In this document: positions 18,978-27,437 of the stretch, in pieces
Position numbering within the stretch: position 1 is the first letter of the stretch
Layout of the letters: every line of letters begins with the position of its first letter
DNA from: Fusobacterium mortiferum ATCC 9817
GTDB taxonomy: Bacteria > Fusobacteriota > Fusobacteriia > Fusobacteriales > Fusobacteriaceae
DNA: 64,000 nucleotides
NCBI RefSeq assembly: GCF_000158195.2
Contig: NZ_GL987988.1
Coordinates: 205,371 to 269,370 of the forward strand
Reading direction: 5' to 3'
Translations under genes and position numbers: made by a program
Notes under the pieces: generated by a model
The model's database searches: none
Told to the model about the DNA's origin: nothing
Seen by the model: the letters and a program-made list of their open reading frames with translations, nothing else

Positions 18978-21908
18978 ATGACAAGAAAAAATAGGATTAC
19001 CTTTAGAAAGATGTTGCTTTCTATTGCAGTTTTAATCAATAGTTATGCTTATGGAAATTATCAATTTGAAGGAGGAATTCCAGAAAATATAATTGTTGGA
19101 AAGAATTCAAAAATAGAGATATCAAAAGAGATAGTAAAAGATGGAGAGCAATCTTTAAAATGGAAATTTAAAAAAGGAGATAAACTCTCTATAAAAGGAG
19201 ATGTAGGATATAAACCTTTTCAAGAGGGAGGAAAGGAAAAATCAAGAGCAAGTTTTGCTATGTGGATATATAATAAAACTCCAATAAAAGATAAACTAAA
19301 GGTAGAGTTTAAAAAGTATGGAGAAACGAAGTCATACTTTGAAATAAATATGGATTTTACAGGTTGGAGAACTATGTGGGTGCAGTATGATAGAGATATG
19401 AAGGGAAGAGCAATTACAGGAATGGATGAAATAGTATTTGTTGCTCCTAATTCTGATGGAGAGATATATTTAGATCAGATTATACCTTCTATTTTGATAG
19501 ATCCTAGATATAATGCTAGAGATGAGCAGGTAAATTTTGTAAATCTGCCAGCTGATTACACAGCTAATGCTCACTGGATGGCTCTATATAAAAATTATAA
19601 TCAAATAAAGAAAAGTAATTTAAAAGAGATAACATCTCAAGAGAGAATAGGATTACAAAAGATAGGGGAAAAGTTAAGAAAAGATATATTGAAAAGTGTA
19701 AAAGTAAAAGATAAAAATATTAGAGAGAAGAGAGAAAAGTTAGAAGAGTATAAAAAACAATTCTTAGCTACTCCACAGTTGATAGAAATCTATGAAGAGT
19801 TATCAAAAGAGGAGTTTGCTTTGATAGATTATCTTCCACTTCAAGAGTTTGGAACTTATTTAAGAGAGCTAGCATATATGTATAATTCTACAAATGATAA
19901 AAACCAACAAGAAGAGATATATTCTATATTTAAAGATGCTCTTGATTTTATGTATAGTCAAGGGTGGACAAAGGGAAGCTCTCAAGGAACAATACACCAT
20001 CTTGGATATAATATAAGAGAGGTATATCAAAGTATCTTACTTATGAGAGAACCGCTTTTATCTCATAGAGATTTAATTAAAGCTAAAGAGATGGTAATGT
20101 GGTATAGTGCTATGGGAATGATATATACTCCAAGTGAAGAGATAAAAGGTGTAAATATAGATGTATTGAATACAATGTTATCTGGAATGTTAACAGCTAT
20201 AATGTTAAATGAAGATGAAAGAGTAGCAACTGCACAACTTAGACAATTCAATAATTATCTAGCTTATGGAATAAATTATACACCTGGGCTTTCTGGTGGA
20301 TTTAAAGATGATGGCTCTGTATTTCATCATATGCAAAATTATCCAGCTTATGCAAAAGGAGCTTTTGAAGGATTAACTCCAATAATCTATTACTTAGGAA
20401 ATACAGACTTTGCTTTAGATGAAATTGCCTATAATAAGGTAAAAAAATCTGTTCTCATGTCAAGAATCTATTCTAATAAATATAATTGGTTAATTAGTAT
20501 AAGTGGAAGACATCCAAATGATAGTTTTAAAATATCCACTGATGTATTTAGATATACAGCATATGGGAAAAAAGAGGGTATAGATAAGGAGCTAGCTGAA
20601 GCATATTTAAGACTTGATAGTGATGGAAAATTTGCCAAAGAATTAAAAAAACTTGGGTATAGAGAGGAAGAAACTCCAAATGGAGCTTGGACAATGAATA
20701 TGGGATCGCTACAACTTCATAGAAGAGATGAGTGGTTAGTGGGAGTAAAGGGATTTAGTAGATATTTGGTAGGAAATGAAACTTATAAAAAAAATAATCT
20801 ATATGGAAGATATATGAGTTATGGAACTGTTCAAATATTACAAAACTCTTTAAAAGAGAGTGGATTTGTACAAGAGGGATGGAACTGGGCACATTATCCT
20901 GGAACTACTGCCATTGCTTTGCCACTGGAAGAGATGAAATCAAGCATAGCTCAAGTAGATACATTTAGTGGAATAGAGGAGATGTTACTTTCAGATGAAA
21001 CTTATTCTGGAGGAAATAACTTAAATAACAATGGTATGTTTGCTATGAAATTACACGAAAATCCAAAATATAATGGAAGCCATAGAGCTAGAAAATCTGT
21101 ATTTTTCTTTGATAATAGAGTGGTATTATTAGGTAGCAATATAGAAAATGACGATAAAGTTAATGAAACTCATACTACTCTTTTCCAAAACTATTTAGGA
21201 GATGGGAAAATTGAAAAAGTAGAAAAGGTAACGAAGGGAGATATAGTTTTAATAGATAGTCAAAATAATATCTATGCAGTTGCTGATGGAGAGGTACATT
21301 ATAAAAGAGAAAAACAACACTCTTTTGACCAAAAAGAGGGAACTCCAACTGAAAATAATTATGAGTTAGCGTATATTAACCATGGAAAAAATCCAAAAGA
21401 TAAGGGATATGAGTATAGTATCTTAGTTAAAGGAAATGAGGAGGAACAAAATAAATTTAAAATTGATAAAGGATATGAGGTACTTAAAAAAGATTATAAT
21501 GCACATATAGTGGAAGATAAAGTATCTAAAATGAGGGGATATGCTTTATTTGAAAGTGGAAAGATAAAGGATAGGTATATCTCTGAAATAGATACCCCAT
21601 CTATGATAATGATTGCTCCAATGGAAGCTGGGATAGAACTTAGTTTTGTTGATCCAGATTTAAGACTTTATGAAGGAAGAGATGAAAGCCAGTATGATAA
21701 AAATGGTAAAATGAGAGAGGTAAGTATATATTCTAGAGCTTGGAATAAAAATAATTCAATACCTCATACTTCAAAGGTTGTTTTAAATGGAAAATACAAA
21801 TTAGAAGAGAATAAAGGGATAAAAGTTGAATATCAAGATGAGAAAACAATTCTTTATATAACAACTACTTATTCTAAAGTTATAAAAATTAAGTTACAAA
21901 AAATTTAA
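18978..21908 (+). CDS. Secreted chondroitin-sulfate ABC lyase-like protein (PL8 superfamily)
   Basis: The architecture matches chondroitinase ABC: a signal peptide (to about residue 30), an N-terminal carbohydrate-binding beta-domain (FEGGIPENI... SLKWKFKKGD), a catalytic alpha-toroid and C-terminal beta-sandwiches. Residues aligning with Proteus chondroitinase ABC I are visible: H451 in VFHHMQNYPAY (its H501), Y458 (Y508), R511 in SGRHP (R560) and E601 in GNETYKKNN (E653); the spacings agree within 2 residues. I prefer the ATG at 18978, with AGAGG 5 nt upstream, over the in-frame ATG at 18960, which has no SD. Length is 976 aa. It is a single-gene unit with its own regulated promoter and terminator. 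Sulfation preference and endo/exo mode cannot be read from the sequence. Confidence 0.88.
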   Translation: MTRKNRITFRKMLLSIAVLINSYAYGNYQFEGGIPENIIVGKNSKIEISKEIVKDGEQSLKWKFKKGDKLSIKGDVGYKPFQEGGKEKSRASFAMWIYNKTPIKDKLKVEFKKYGETKSYFEINMDFTGWRTMWVQYDRDMKGRAITGMDEIVFVAPNSDGEIYLDQIIPSILIDPRYNARDEQVNFVNLPADYTANAHWMALYKNYNQIKKSNLKEITSQERIGLQKIGEKLRKDILKSVKVKDKNIREKREKLEEYKKQFLATPQLIEIYEELSKEEFALIDYLPLQEFGTYLRELAYMYNSTNDKNQQEEIYSIFKDALDFMYSQGWTKGSSQGTIHHLGYNIREVYQSILLMREPLLSHRDLIKAKEMVMWYSAMGMIYTPSEEIKGVNIDVLNTMLSGMLTAIMLNEDERVATAQLRQFNNYLAYGINYTPGLSGGFKDDGSVFHHMQNYPAYAKGAFEGLTPIIYYLGNTDFALDEIAYNKVKKSVLMSRIYSNKYNWLISISGRHPNDSFKISTDVFRYTAYGKKEGIDKELAEAYLRLDSDGKFAKELKKLGYREEETPNGAWTMNMGSLQLHRRDEWLVGVKGFSRYLVGNETYKKNNLYGRYMSYGTVQILQNSLKESGFVQEGWNWAHYPGTTAIALPLEEMKSSIAQVDTFSGIEEMLLSDETYSGGNNLNNNGMFAMKLHENPKYNGSHRARKSVFFFDNRVVLLGSNIENDDKVNETHTTLFQNYLGDGKIEKVEKVTKGDIVLIDSQNNIYAVADGEVHYKREKQHSFDQKEGTPTENNYELAYINHGKNPKDKGYEYSILVKGNEEEQNKFKIDKGYEVLKKDYNAHIVEDKVSKMRGYALFESGKIKDRYISEIDTPSMIMIAPMEAGIELSFVDPDLRLYEGRDESQYDKNGKMREVSIYSRAWNKNNSIPHTSKVVLNGKYKLEENKGIKVEYQDEKTILYITTTYSKVIKIKLQKI

Positions 21909-21944
21909 AAAATATTATAAATTCTTAAAGAGAATTTAAAGTAA

Positions 21945-21993
21945 AAAAGAAGGTACTGTTGCAAATTCTTAAATTGCAATAGTACCTTCTTTT
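21945..21993. terminator. Bidirectional terminator between convergent genes
   Basis: A 20-bp stem (21945-21964 with 21974-21993, one G-U pair) has a 9-nt loop, an A tract on one side and a T tract on the other. It can stop both the lyase gene and the PTS operon from the opposite strand. Confidence 0.85.
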
Positions 21994-22011
21994 AAATTTT
22001 AAAGTTAATTC

Positions 22012-22437
22012 TTAAATACCATCTTCGTCATCAGTAGAGGTATTAGTTATAATAGGATTAAATAGTATTATATTGTCTTTAGCGAAGTTTAAAATCTCAT
22101 CTGCTATGTAATTTATATCTTCTTCTTCTGAAAGTTCGATTGCAGAGATTATCATTGGCATATTACAACCACCAAAAATCTTGTATTCTGGATTCTCTTC
22201 ACTTAAGAGAACAGCAGTTGAAAAAGGAGTACCACCAACTAAGTCAGTTAAAAATAAAATTTGCTTACTATTTAATTCTTGAATAAGATTTTTTAATTTA
22301 TCTTCTAATTCTCTATTTCCCATACCGTTATTAAAATCTACAAAATATACATTAGGTTGTTCTCCAAGAATATATTTTATGGTTTCTTTTATAGAAGTGG
22401 CAAATTGTCCATGTCCAGTTATTACAATAGGTATCAT
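22012..22437 (-). CDS. agaF: PTS mannose-family EIIA component (AgaF-like)
   Basis: This cytoplasmic phosphocarrier passes phosphate from HPr to EIIB. The N-terminal MIPIVITGHGQFATSI carries the phosphorylated His9, and FLTDLVGGTPFSTAVLL is typical of EIIA-Man domains. The length is 141 aa. It is the last gene of a four-gene operon read right to left (EIIB, EIIC, EIID, EIIA). In streptococci a similar AgaFVWD system sits in the GAG cluster and is needed for hyaluronan or chondroitin fragment uptake; in enterobacteria the family transports GalNAc. Either substrate is possible here. Symbol by analogy. Confidence 0.85.
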   Translation of the reverse strand: MIPIVITGHGQFATSIKETIKYILGEQPNVYFVDFNNGMGNRELEDKLKNLIQELNSKQILFLTDLVGGTPFSTAVLLSEENPEYKIFGGCNMPMIISAIELSEEEDINYIADEILNFAKDNIILFNPIITNTSTDDEDGI

Positions 22438-22451
22438 ATGACCTCCATTAT

Positions 22452-23258
22452 TTATAGTACACCAAAGAATTTTCCAACAATACCAATAACTAATGTTACT
22501 ACTATTAGGAAGATAGGCTTTTTACCTTTTTTCAATAGATAGAACATGAATAATGTATAAAGAAGAGGAAGCATATTTGGCATAATTTTATCTATAATAT
22601 CTTTTTGAATATCTATACTAATACTTCCTAGATTAACAACATAAGCGATATTCATTCTTACAAATGAAGCTATAAGTCCTCCAATAACTGTAAGTCCTAA
22701 GATTAGAGAACCGTTAGTTACATATTGAGTATCATCTTTTAATTTCTCAATAGCTCCTACTCCCATTTTATAAGAGTAATGCATTAAGAAAAATCTTAAG
22801 AAGAGATGAACAATATTAAAAACTAATAAGAAGATAATAGGACCAGCTATATTACCTTGTATTCCTAAAGAAACTCCAACAGAAGCAGCAATAGGAAGTA
22901 AAGTAAACCAGAATAAAGCATCTCCAATACCACCAAGAGGTCCCATTAAAGCTATTTTTATACCTCTTATAGAATCTCTACTCTCTTTATTTTCTTCCAT
23001 TGCAAGTACAAGCCCTTGTACAAATGTAACTAAGAAAGGATGTACGTTGAAAAATTCTAGATGTAATTTCATAGAATTACTTAAATCTTCTTTATTTTTA
23101 TGAATTTTCTTTAGTCCAGGAAGAATAGAATATAACCAACCACCAGCTTGCATTCTTTCATAGTTGAAAGAAGCTTGTAAAAGTAATGATCTCCAAACCA
23201 TTCCATTTAAATCTTTTTTAGTTAAAACTTTCTCTTTACTTGTATCTCTATATTCCAT
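22452..23258 (-). CDS. agaE: PTS mannose-family EIID component
   Basis: This membrane subunit of the sugar-translocating EIIC-EIID pair begins MEYRDTSKEKVLTKKDLNGMVWRSLLLQASFNYERMQ, a classic EIID opening. GPLGGIGDALFW is conserved in the family. C-terminal transmembrane helices follow (LPLLYTLFMFYLLKK and a terminal hydrophobic helix). I place the start at 23258, where AGGAGG lies 9 nt upstream; this overlaps the end of EIIC by 11 nt, a sign of translational coupling. Sugar specificity (GalNAc, galactosamine or a GAG disaccharide) is inferred from the neighbours. Confidence 0.87.
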   Translation of the reverse strand: MEYRDTSKEKVLTKKDLNGMVWRSLLLQASFNYERMQAGGWLYSILPGLKKIHKNKEDLSNSMKLHLEFFNVHPFLVTFVQGLVLAMEENKESRDSIRGIKIALMGPLGGIGDALFWFTLLPIAASVGVSLGIQGNIAGPIIFLLVFNIVHLFLRFFLMHYSYKMGVGAIEKLKDDTQYVTNGSLILGLTVIGGLIASFVRMNIAYVVNLGSISIDIQKDIIDKIMPNMLPLLYTLFMFYLLKKGKKPIFLIVVTLVIGIVGKFFGVL

Positions 23259-24030
23259 CGCTATAATCCTCCTCACCATTTGCTGTTGCTACAGGTTCTA
23301 AGCTATCCATTTTTTTATTTATGAAGTAATCGTATAGAGCAATTATGAATCCAATTGCAGCAATACCTATAACAGGTAGATTTAGATAAGTTGCTAAGAT
23401 AAATCCTAGTACAAAGAATATGATATAATTTTTCTTAAACATAATATTTAATAACATAGCAAATCCAATTGCAGGCATTAATCCACCAGCTACTCCAAAT
23501 CCAGCTATTAACCACTCTGGTAAAAGCTCAACAATCTCTTTAGCTGCTTCAGCACCCAATGAAATTGGTAAAAATGTAACAACGAAATAGAATACAAATA
23601 ATAGTGCCATTCCAAGATAGTTGATTCTTTCAATTCCACTTGTATTGCATTCTTCAGCAAACTTATCTGCCTTATGCATAACAGGTGAGAAGAAAGTAAA
23701 CATCAATGTAATACAAGCTTGAACTGCTACAGCAAATGGGATTGCTATTCCAACTGCTGTTGCAGGATCTTGTTTAGTTAAAATAGCGAAAGCACTACCT
23801 ATAATACCTCCAACTACAACGTTAGGTGGTTGTGCTCCTCCAACTGGCACTGCTCCCATCCATACAAGCTCAAGGGTAGCTCCAGCAATAAGCCCCATTT
23901 TTAAATCACCTAGAATTAAACCTACAATTGCTCCTGTTACAATAGGTCTATGGATATGAAAAAGTCCATTAAATAAATCAATACCAGCAATACCAGCAAA
24001 TATTGCTATTAACAATGATTCTAGTAACAT
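23248..24030 (-). CDS. agaW: PTS mannose-family EIIC component
   Basis: This is the membrane channel partner of EIID. It is a hydrophobic 260-aa protein with several transmembrane helices, the family motif GLFHIHRPIVTGAIVGLILGD near the N-terminus and GATLELVWMGAVPVGGAQPPNVVVGGIIGSAFAI in the middle. It lies 20 nt after EIIB and overlaps EIID. Symbol by analogy with the N-acetylgalactosamine system. Confidence 0.87.
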   Translation of the reverse strand: MLLESLLIAIFAGIAGIDLFNGLFHIHRPIVTGAIVGLILGDLKMGLIAGATLELVWMGAVPVGGAQPPNVVVGGIIGSAFAILTKQDPATAVGIAIPFAVAVQACITLMFTFFSPVMHKADKFAEECNTSGIERINYLGMALLFVFYFVVTFLPISLGAEAAKEIVELLPEWLIAGFGVAGGLMPAIGFAMLLNIMFKKNYIIFFVLGFILATYLNLPVIGIAAIGFIIALYDYFINKKMDSLEPVATANGEEDYSDGI

Positions 24031-24050
24031 AGTCTTCCTCCCTTAAAAAT

Positions 24051-24527
24051 TTATTTTATTAATTCCCAAATATTTTCTTTTGCTTCAGTAGGAACTCTTT
24101 GTATTTCTACTTCTACACCAAGTTCTTTTAATCTATTAAAAGCTTTTATATCATTATCATCAACACAAACAGCCTTTGAAATTTGTTTTTTTCCTTCAGA
24201 CATATGCATATTTCCAACATTTACTTTTTTTATAGGAACTCCACCTTCAACTAATTTTACTACATCTTGAGGTGTTTCAGCTATGATAGCTATAAGTTGT
24301 CTATCAGCAGCTTTGTGAATGATATCAATAGTTTTTTGAATAGAAAAAAATCTTGTTTGGACTCCTTTAGGTGCAGCAAGGTTCATTAAATTTTGTCTAG
24401 TAGGATTAGTTGAAACATCATCATTAGGAACTAATAATAAGTTTGCTCCTGAATATTGAGTCCAAGCAGTAGCTACTTGACCATGGATTAATCTGTTATC
24501 AATTCTAGTTAAAACGATATTAGGCAT
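24051..24527 (-). CDS. agaV: PTS mannose-family EIIB component
   Basis: EIIB receives phosphate from EIIA and passes it to the sugar. The N-terminal MPNIVLTRIDNRLIHGQVATAW carries the active-site His15. The length of 158 aa is standard. It is the first gene of the PTS operon, with a clean SD (AAGGAGG) before the ATG. The promoter just upstream has near-consensus boxes with a GntR-type operator between the -10 box and the gene, so expression is likely controlled by derepression. Confidence 0.88.
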   Translation of the reverse strand: MPNIVLTRIDNRLIHGQVATAWTQYSGANLLLVPNDDVSTNPTRQNLMNLAAPKGVQTRFFSIQKTIDIIHKAADRQLIAIIAETPQDVVKLVEGGVPIKKVNVGNMHMSEGKKQISKAVCVDDNDIKAFNRLKELGVEVEIQRVPTEAKENIWELIK

Positions 24528-24552
24528 AATAAAATCCTCCTTAAAATGTTGT

Positions 24553-24603
24553 GTTGTACGTACCTCTTTCGATAATTTTACAACTTTAAAAATATAATGT
24601 CAA
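24553..24603 (-). promoter_or_regulatory. PTS operon promoter with downstream GntR-type operator
   Basis: Read on the minus strand: -35 TTGACA (24603-24598), a 17-nt spacer, -10 TAAAAT (24580-24575), then GGTACGTACAAC (24564-24553). The last element matches GGTACGGACAAC before the ROK kinase gene (29785-29796) at 11 of 12 positions. A strong promoter with an operator over the start region fits repression by the second GntR protein. Confidence 0.7.
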
Positions 24604-24868
24604 TAGATAAAATGTTTTTTTTAGTATTTTTTTTATTAAAAAAGTTTAATTTGAAGTAAAAAACAAAAAAAATAAATTTAGTTGATTTAAAAAATTATAG
24701 GGGGTTTTAAAAAGTAAATTTATTATTTTTGTATATTATATTTTCTAAATAGAATATCTATTGTAAAATAGTTCTTTACAGTCTTAAAAAGAACAAAATG
24801 AGTTGTAAAAAACCTTGAAAAAATTTATTAGATACAAGTTGATTAAAAGTGATGAAAAAGCTGTATTT
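24604..24868. other. AT-rich divergent intergenic region, no gene seen
   Basis: This gap between the PTS operon and gntR1 has long A and T runs. Apart from a half operator GATACAAG at 24831-24838, I see nothing further in it. Confidence 0.5.
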
Positions 24869-24883
24869 CTTGTATGATACAAG
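24869..24883. promoter_or_regulatory. Upstream palindromic operator for GntR1
   Basis: CTTGTAT-G-ATACAAG is a perfect 7-bp inverted repeat. It matches the style of the operator overlapping the gntR1 -10 box (24933-24946) and the half site at 24831-24838. Confidence 0.6.
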
Positions 24884-24905
24884 TTTAAGCCAGTAAAAAT
24901 AAGGG

Positions 24906-24946
24906 TTGACAAGGAAAAGTAGAAAGGTTATACTTGTTATAACAAG
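24906..24946 (+). promoter_or_regulatory. gntR1 promoter with overlapping operator
   Basis: -35 TTGACA (24906-24911), a 17-nt spacer and -10 TATACT (24929-24934) are near consensus. The perfect palindrome CTTGTTATAACAAG (24933-24946) overlaps the -10 box. This predicts that GntR1 represses its own operon. Confidence 0.75.
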
Positions 24947-24979
24947 ATGATATCATTTTATTAAACCATGGGAGAAAAA

Positions 24980-25702
24980 ATGTTTAAAATTGACAAAAAA
25001 AGTGAAATACCTTTATACCAACAGTTAGCTCATAGTATAAAAAAAGCTGTAGATGAGCAAAAGCTTAAAGAAAATGATAAAATTCCAGCAGAAAATGAAT
25101 TTTGTAAAATTTATGATTTAAGCCGTACAACAGTAAGACAAGCTCTAGATATTTTAGAAAAAGATGGATATATTTATAAATTGAGAGGGAAAGGAAGTTA
25201 TGTTTCTACTCCTAAGATATATCAAAATCGTTCTAGTTTTAGTAAGTTTTATGATGATATGAGAAGCCTTGGAAAAGTTCCAGTTTCAAAAATAATCTCA
25301 TTGAAAATAAAAGTAGCTGATGCCTATGTAAGAGAAAAAATGCAACTAGAAGAGAATGAAATGCTATGCCAAATTAAATGGATAAGATATGGAAATAATG
25401 AGCCTCTTATTTATGAAACAATTAATCTTAACTATAAGCTAGTAGATGGAATAGAAATGAAAGAACTTACTGACAAAAAACTTTATGATATTTTATCTGA
25501 GGAGTACGGAATAAAAATGACACATGGAAAAGAGTTATTTTATCCATGTAAATTAGACATAAATGAAGCAAAAAATTTAGGATTAAAAGAAAATGATTTA
25601 GGAATGAAGGTAGAAAGGGTAGTGTTTCAAGGTAAAGATGTAGTAGAATATACAACTTCTACAGTAAGAGGAGATAGATTTATATATACTACAAATTTTT
25701 AG
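24980..25702 (+). CDS. GntR-family repressor with UTRA sensor domain (GntR1)
   Basis: The N-terminal winged helix-turn-helix (about residues 5-72: IPLYQQLAHSIKKAV... RTTVRQALDILEKDGYIYKLRGKGSYV) is of the HutC/FadR-like GntR type. The rest (about 85-240) is a UTRA ligand domain, which usually binds a phosphorylated sugar. I chose the ATG at 24980, with GGGAG 5-6 nt upstream, over the ATG at 24968, which has no SD. It heads an operon with a sodium symporter (44 nt downstream) and a sulfatase, so the inducer may be a sulfated or amino-sugar phosphate. Two palindromes in its promoter suggest autoregulation. Confidence 0.88.
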   Translation: MFKIDKKSEIPLYQQLAHSIKKAVDEQKLKENDKIPAENEFCKIYDLSRTTVRQALDILEKDGYIYKLRGKGSYVSTPKIYQNRSSFSKFYDDMRSLGKVPVSKIISLKIKVADAYVREKMQLEENEMLCQIKWIRYGNNEPLIYETINLNYKLVDGIEMKELTDKKLYDILSEEYGIKMTHGKELFYPCKLDINEAKNLGLKENDLGMKVERVVFQGKDVVEYTTSTVRGDRFIYTTNF

Positions 25703-25746
25703 TTAAGTTTTAGGATTTTTTAGAAGATAAATTTAGGGGTGGTAAA

Positions 25747-27423
25747 ATGACATTTATATCATTTGTGTTTATTACAGCATTAATAGCTTTTATATCTTGG
25801 TTAAAAACAAAAGATGAAGAGAATAGTGCAAAGGGGTATTTTTTAGCAGGTAGAGGACTGACAGCAACAGTAATTGGGTTTTCAATGGTTCTTACAAGTT
25901 TATCAACTGAACAACTTGTTGGAGTAAATGCTTCATCATATGCTAGTAACTTTTCAATAATAGCTTGGACAGTTCAATCAGTAATTCCATTATGTGTACT
26001 TGCAATATTCTTACTACCAAGATATTTAAAAGGTGGATTTACAACAATACCAGAGTTTTTCGAAGAAAGATATGATAAACAAACAAGACAGATAATGTCT
26101 CTTTTATTCTTAGTAGCATATACATTTGTAATGATTCCAGGAGCTTTATACTCAGGAGCAATAGCTTTTACACAAATATTTGACGTAGAAGCAATGTTTG
26201 GAGTAAGTTTTAATGTAGCATTATGGAGTGTGGTGTGGTTAATAGGAATTATTGGAGGAATATATGCTATATTTGGAGGATTAAAAGCAGTAGCAGTATC
26301 TGATACATTAAATGGTTTTGCTCTAATAATAGGTGGAGCTATGATACCTTTCTTTGCTTTAAAATATCTTGGAGAAGGAAGTATGGCAAAAGGAGTAGAG
26401 ATAGTAACTACTACTCATATTGATAAACTTACAGCTTGGGGAGGAGCAGCAGATCCTGTACCTTGGACAACTATATTTACAGGAATCTTAATAGTAAACT
26501 TCTTCTATTGGACAACAAACCAAGCAATTATTCAAAGATCGTTAGCAGCTAAAAGTTTAGCAGAGGGACAAAAAGGTATATTATATGCAGGAGTATTCCT
26601 ATTATTTTTACCATTTTTATTAAATGTACCTGGATTAGTATCATTCCATATTTTTGGAGATTCTATAAAAACAATAGACTTAGCTTATCCAATGTTAGTT
26701 TCAAAAGTACTACCTAAACCATTATTAGGTTTCTTTACAGCTTGCTTATTTGGAGCAATTTTAAGTACATTTAACTCATTTATCAATAGTGCTGCAACAC
26801 TTTTCTGTTATGATATTTATAGACCAATATTTAAAAAAGATATTTCAGATGAAGATTTGATTAAAGTTGCTAAGATAGCAGGAACAATAATAGCAATAGT
26901 ATCTATGATAATTGCTCCATTATTACAATATGGAACAGGAGGATTATTTTTACTATTAAAAAGATTTGCAGGATTCTTTAATATTCCAATAGTTGCTTTA
27001 GTAGCAGTAGGATTTTTAAATAAAACAATATCAGGAAAAGCAGCAAGAATAGTTGTATTACTACATGTTATTTTATACTATTCACTAGTATGGATTTTTA
27101 AAGTTCAAATAAACTTTACTCATGTAATGGGAGGATTATTTGTATTTGATATAGTTGCAATGTTTATACTAGGAAGTATTTTCAAAAGAGAAACTCCATA
27201 TGTTCCATCAACAAGAAATAAATCAAATGTAGATTTAAGTGATTGGAAATATGTAAGAGAATTTTCAGCATTATTAATAATAGGTTTAGCATATCTTTAT
27301 GCAGTATTATCACCAATAGGATTAGCTGGAGGAAATGGATTAGGAAGATTAACAGGAATATTTGTTGTATTAACAGTTATTATATTATTTATAATAAATA
27401 AAACAAAAAAAAGAAACAACTAA
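25747..27423 (+). CDS. Sodium:solute symporter (SSS family)
   Basis: This inner-membrane protein of 558 aa has about 13-14 transmembrane helices. Family features include [36 protein letters not shown] near the N-terminus, [21 protein letters not shown] (SSS signature) and [26 protein letters not shown] in the second half. It lies between a GntR repressor and a cytoplasmic-type sulfatase, 14 nt from the latter. The likely cargo is therefore a sulfated monosaccharide or disaccharide from chondroitin or heparan chains. That is inference: SSS proteins also carry sialic acid, galactosides and other solutes. Confidence 0.85.
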   Translation: MTFISFVFITALIAFISWLKTKDEENSAKGYFLAGRGLTATVIGFSMVLTSLSTEQLVGVNASSYASNFSIIAWTVQSVIPLCVLAIFLLPRYLKGGFTTIPEFFEERYDKQTRQIMSLLFLVAYTFVMIPGALYSGAIAFTQIFDVEAMFGVSFNVALWSVVWLIGIIGGIYAIFGGLKAVAVSDTLNGFALIIGGAMIPFFALKYLGEGSMAKGVEIVTTTHIDKLTAWGGAADPVPWTTIFTGILIVNFFYWTTNQAIIQRSLAAKSLAEGQKGILYAGVFLLFLPFLLNVPGLVSFHIFGDSIKTIDLAYPMLVSKVLPKPLLGFFTACLFGAILSTFNSFINSAATLFCYDIYRPIFKKDISDEDLIKVAKIAGTIIAIVSMIIAPLLQYGTGGLFLLLKRFAGFFNIPIVALVAVGFLNKTISGKAARIVVLLHVILYYSLVWIFKVQINFTHVMGGLFVFDIVAMFILGSIFKRETPYVPSTRNKSNVDLSDWKYVREFSALLIIGLAYLYAVLSPIGLAGGNGLGRLTGIFVVLTVIILFIINKTKKRNN

Positions 27424-27437
27424 GGAGGCAATATTAA

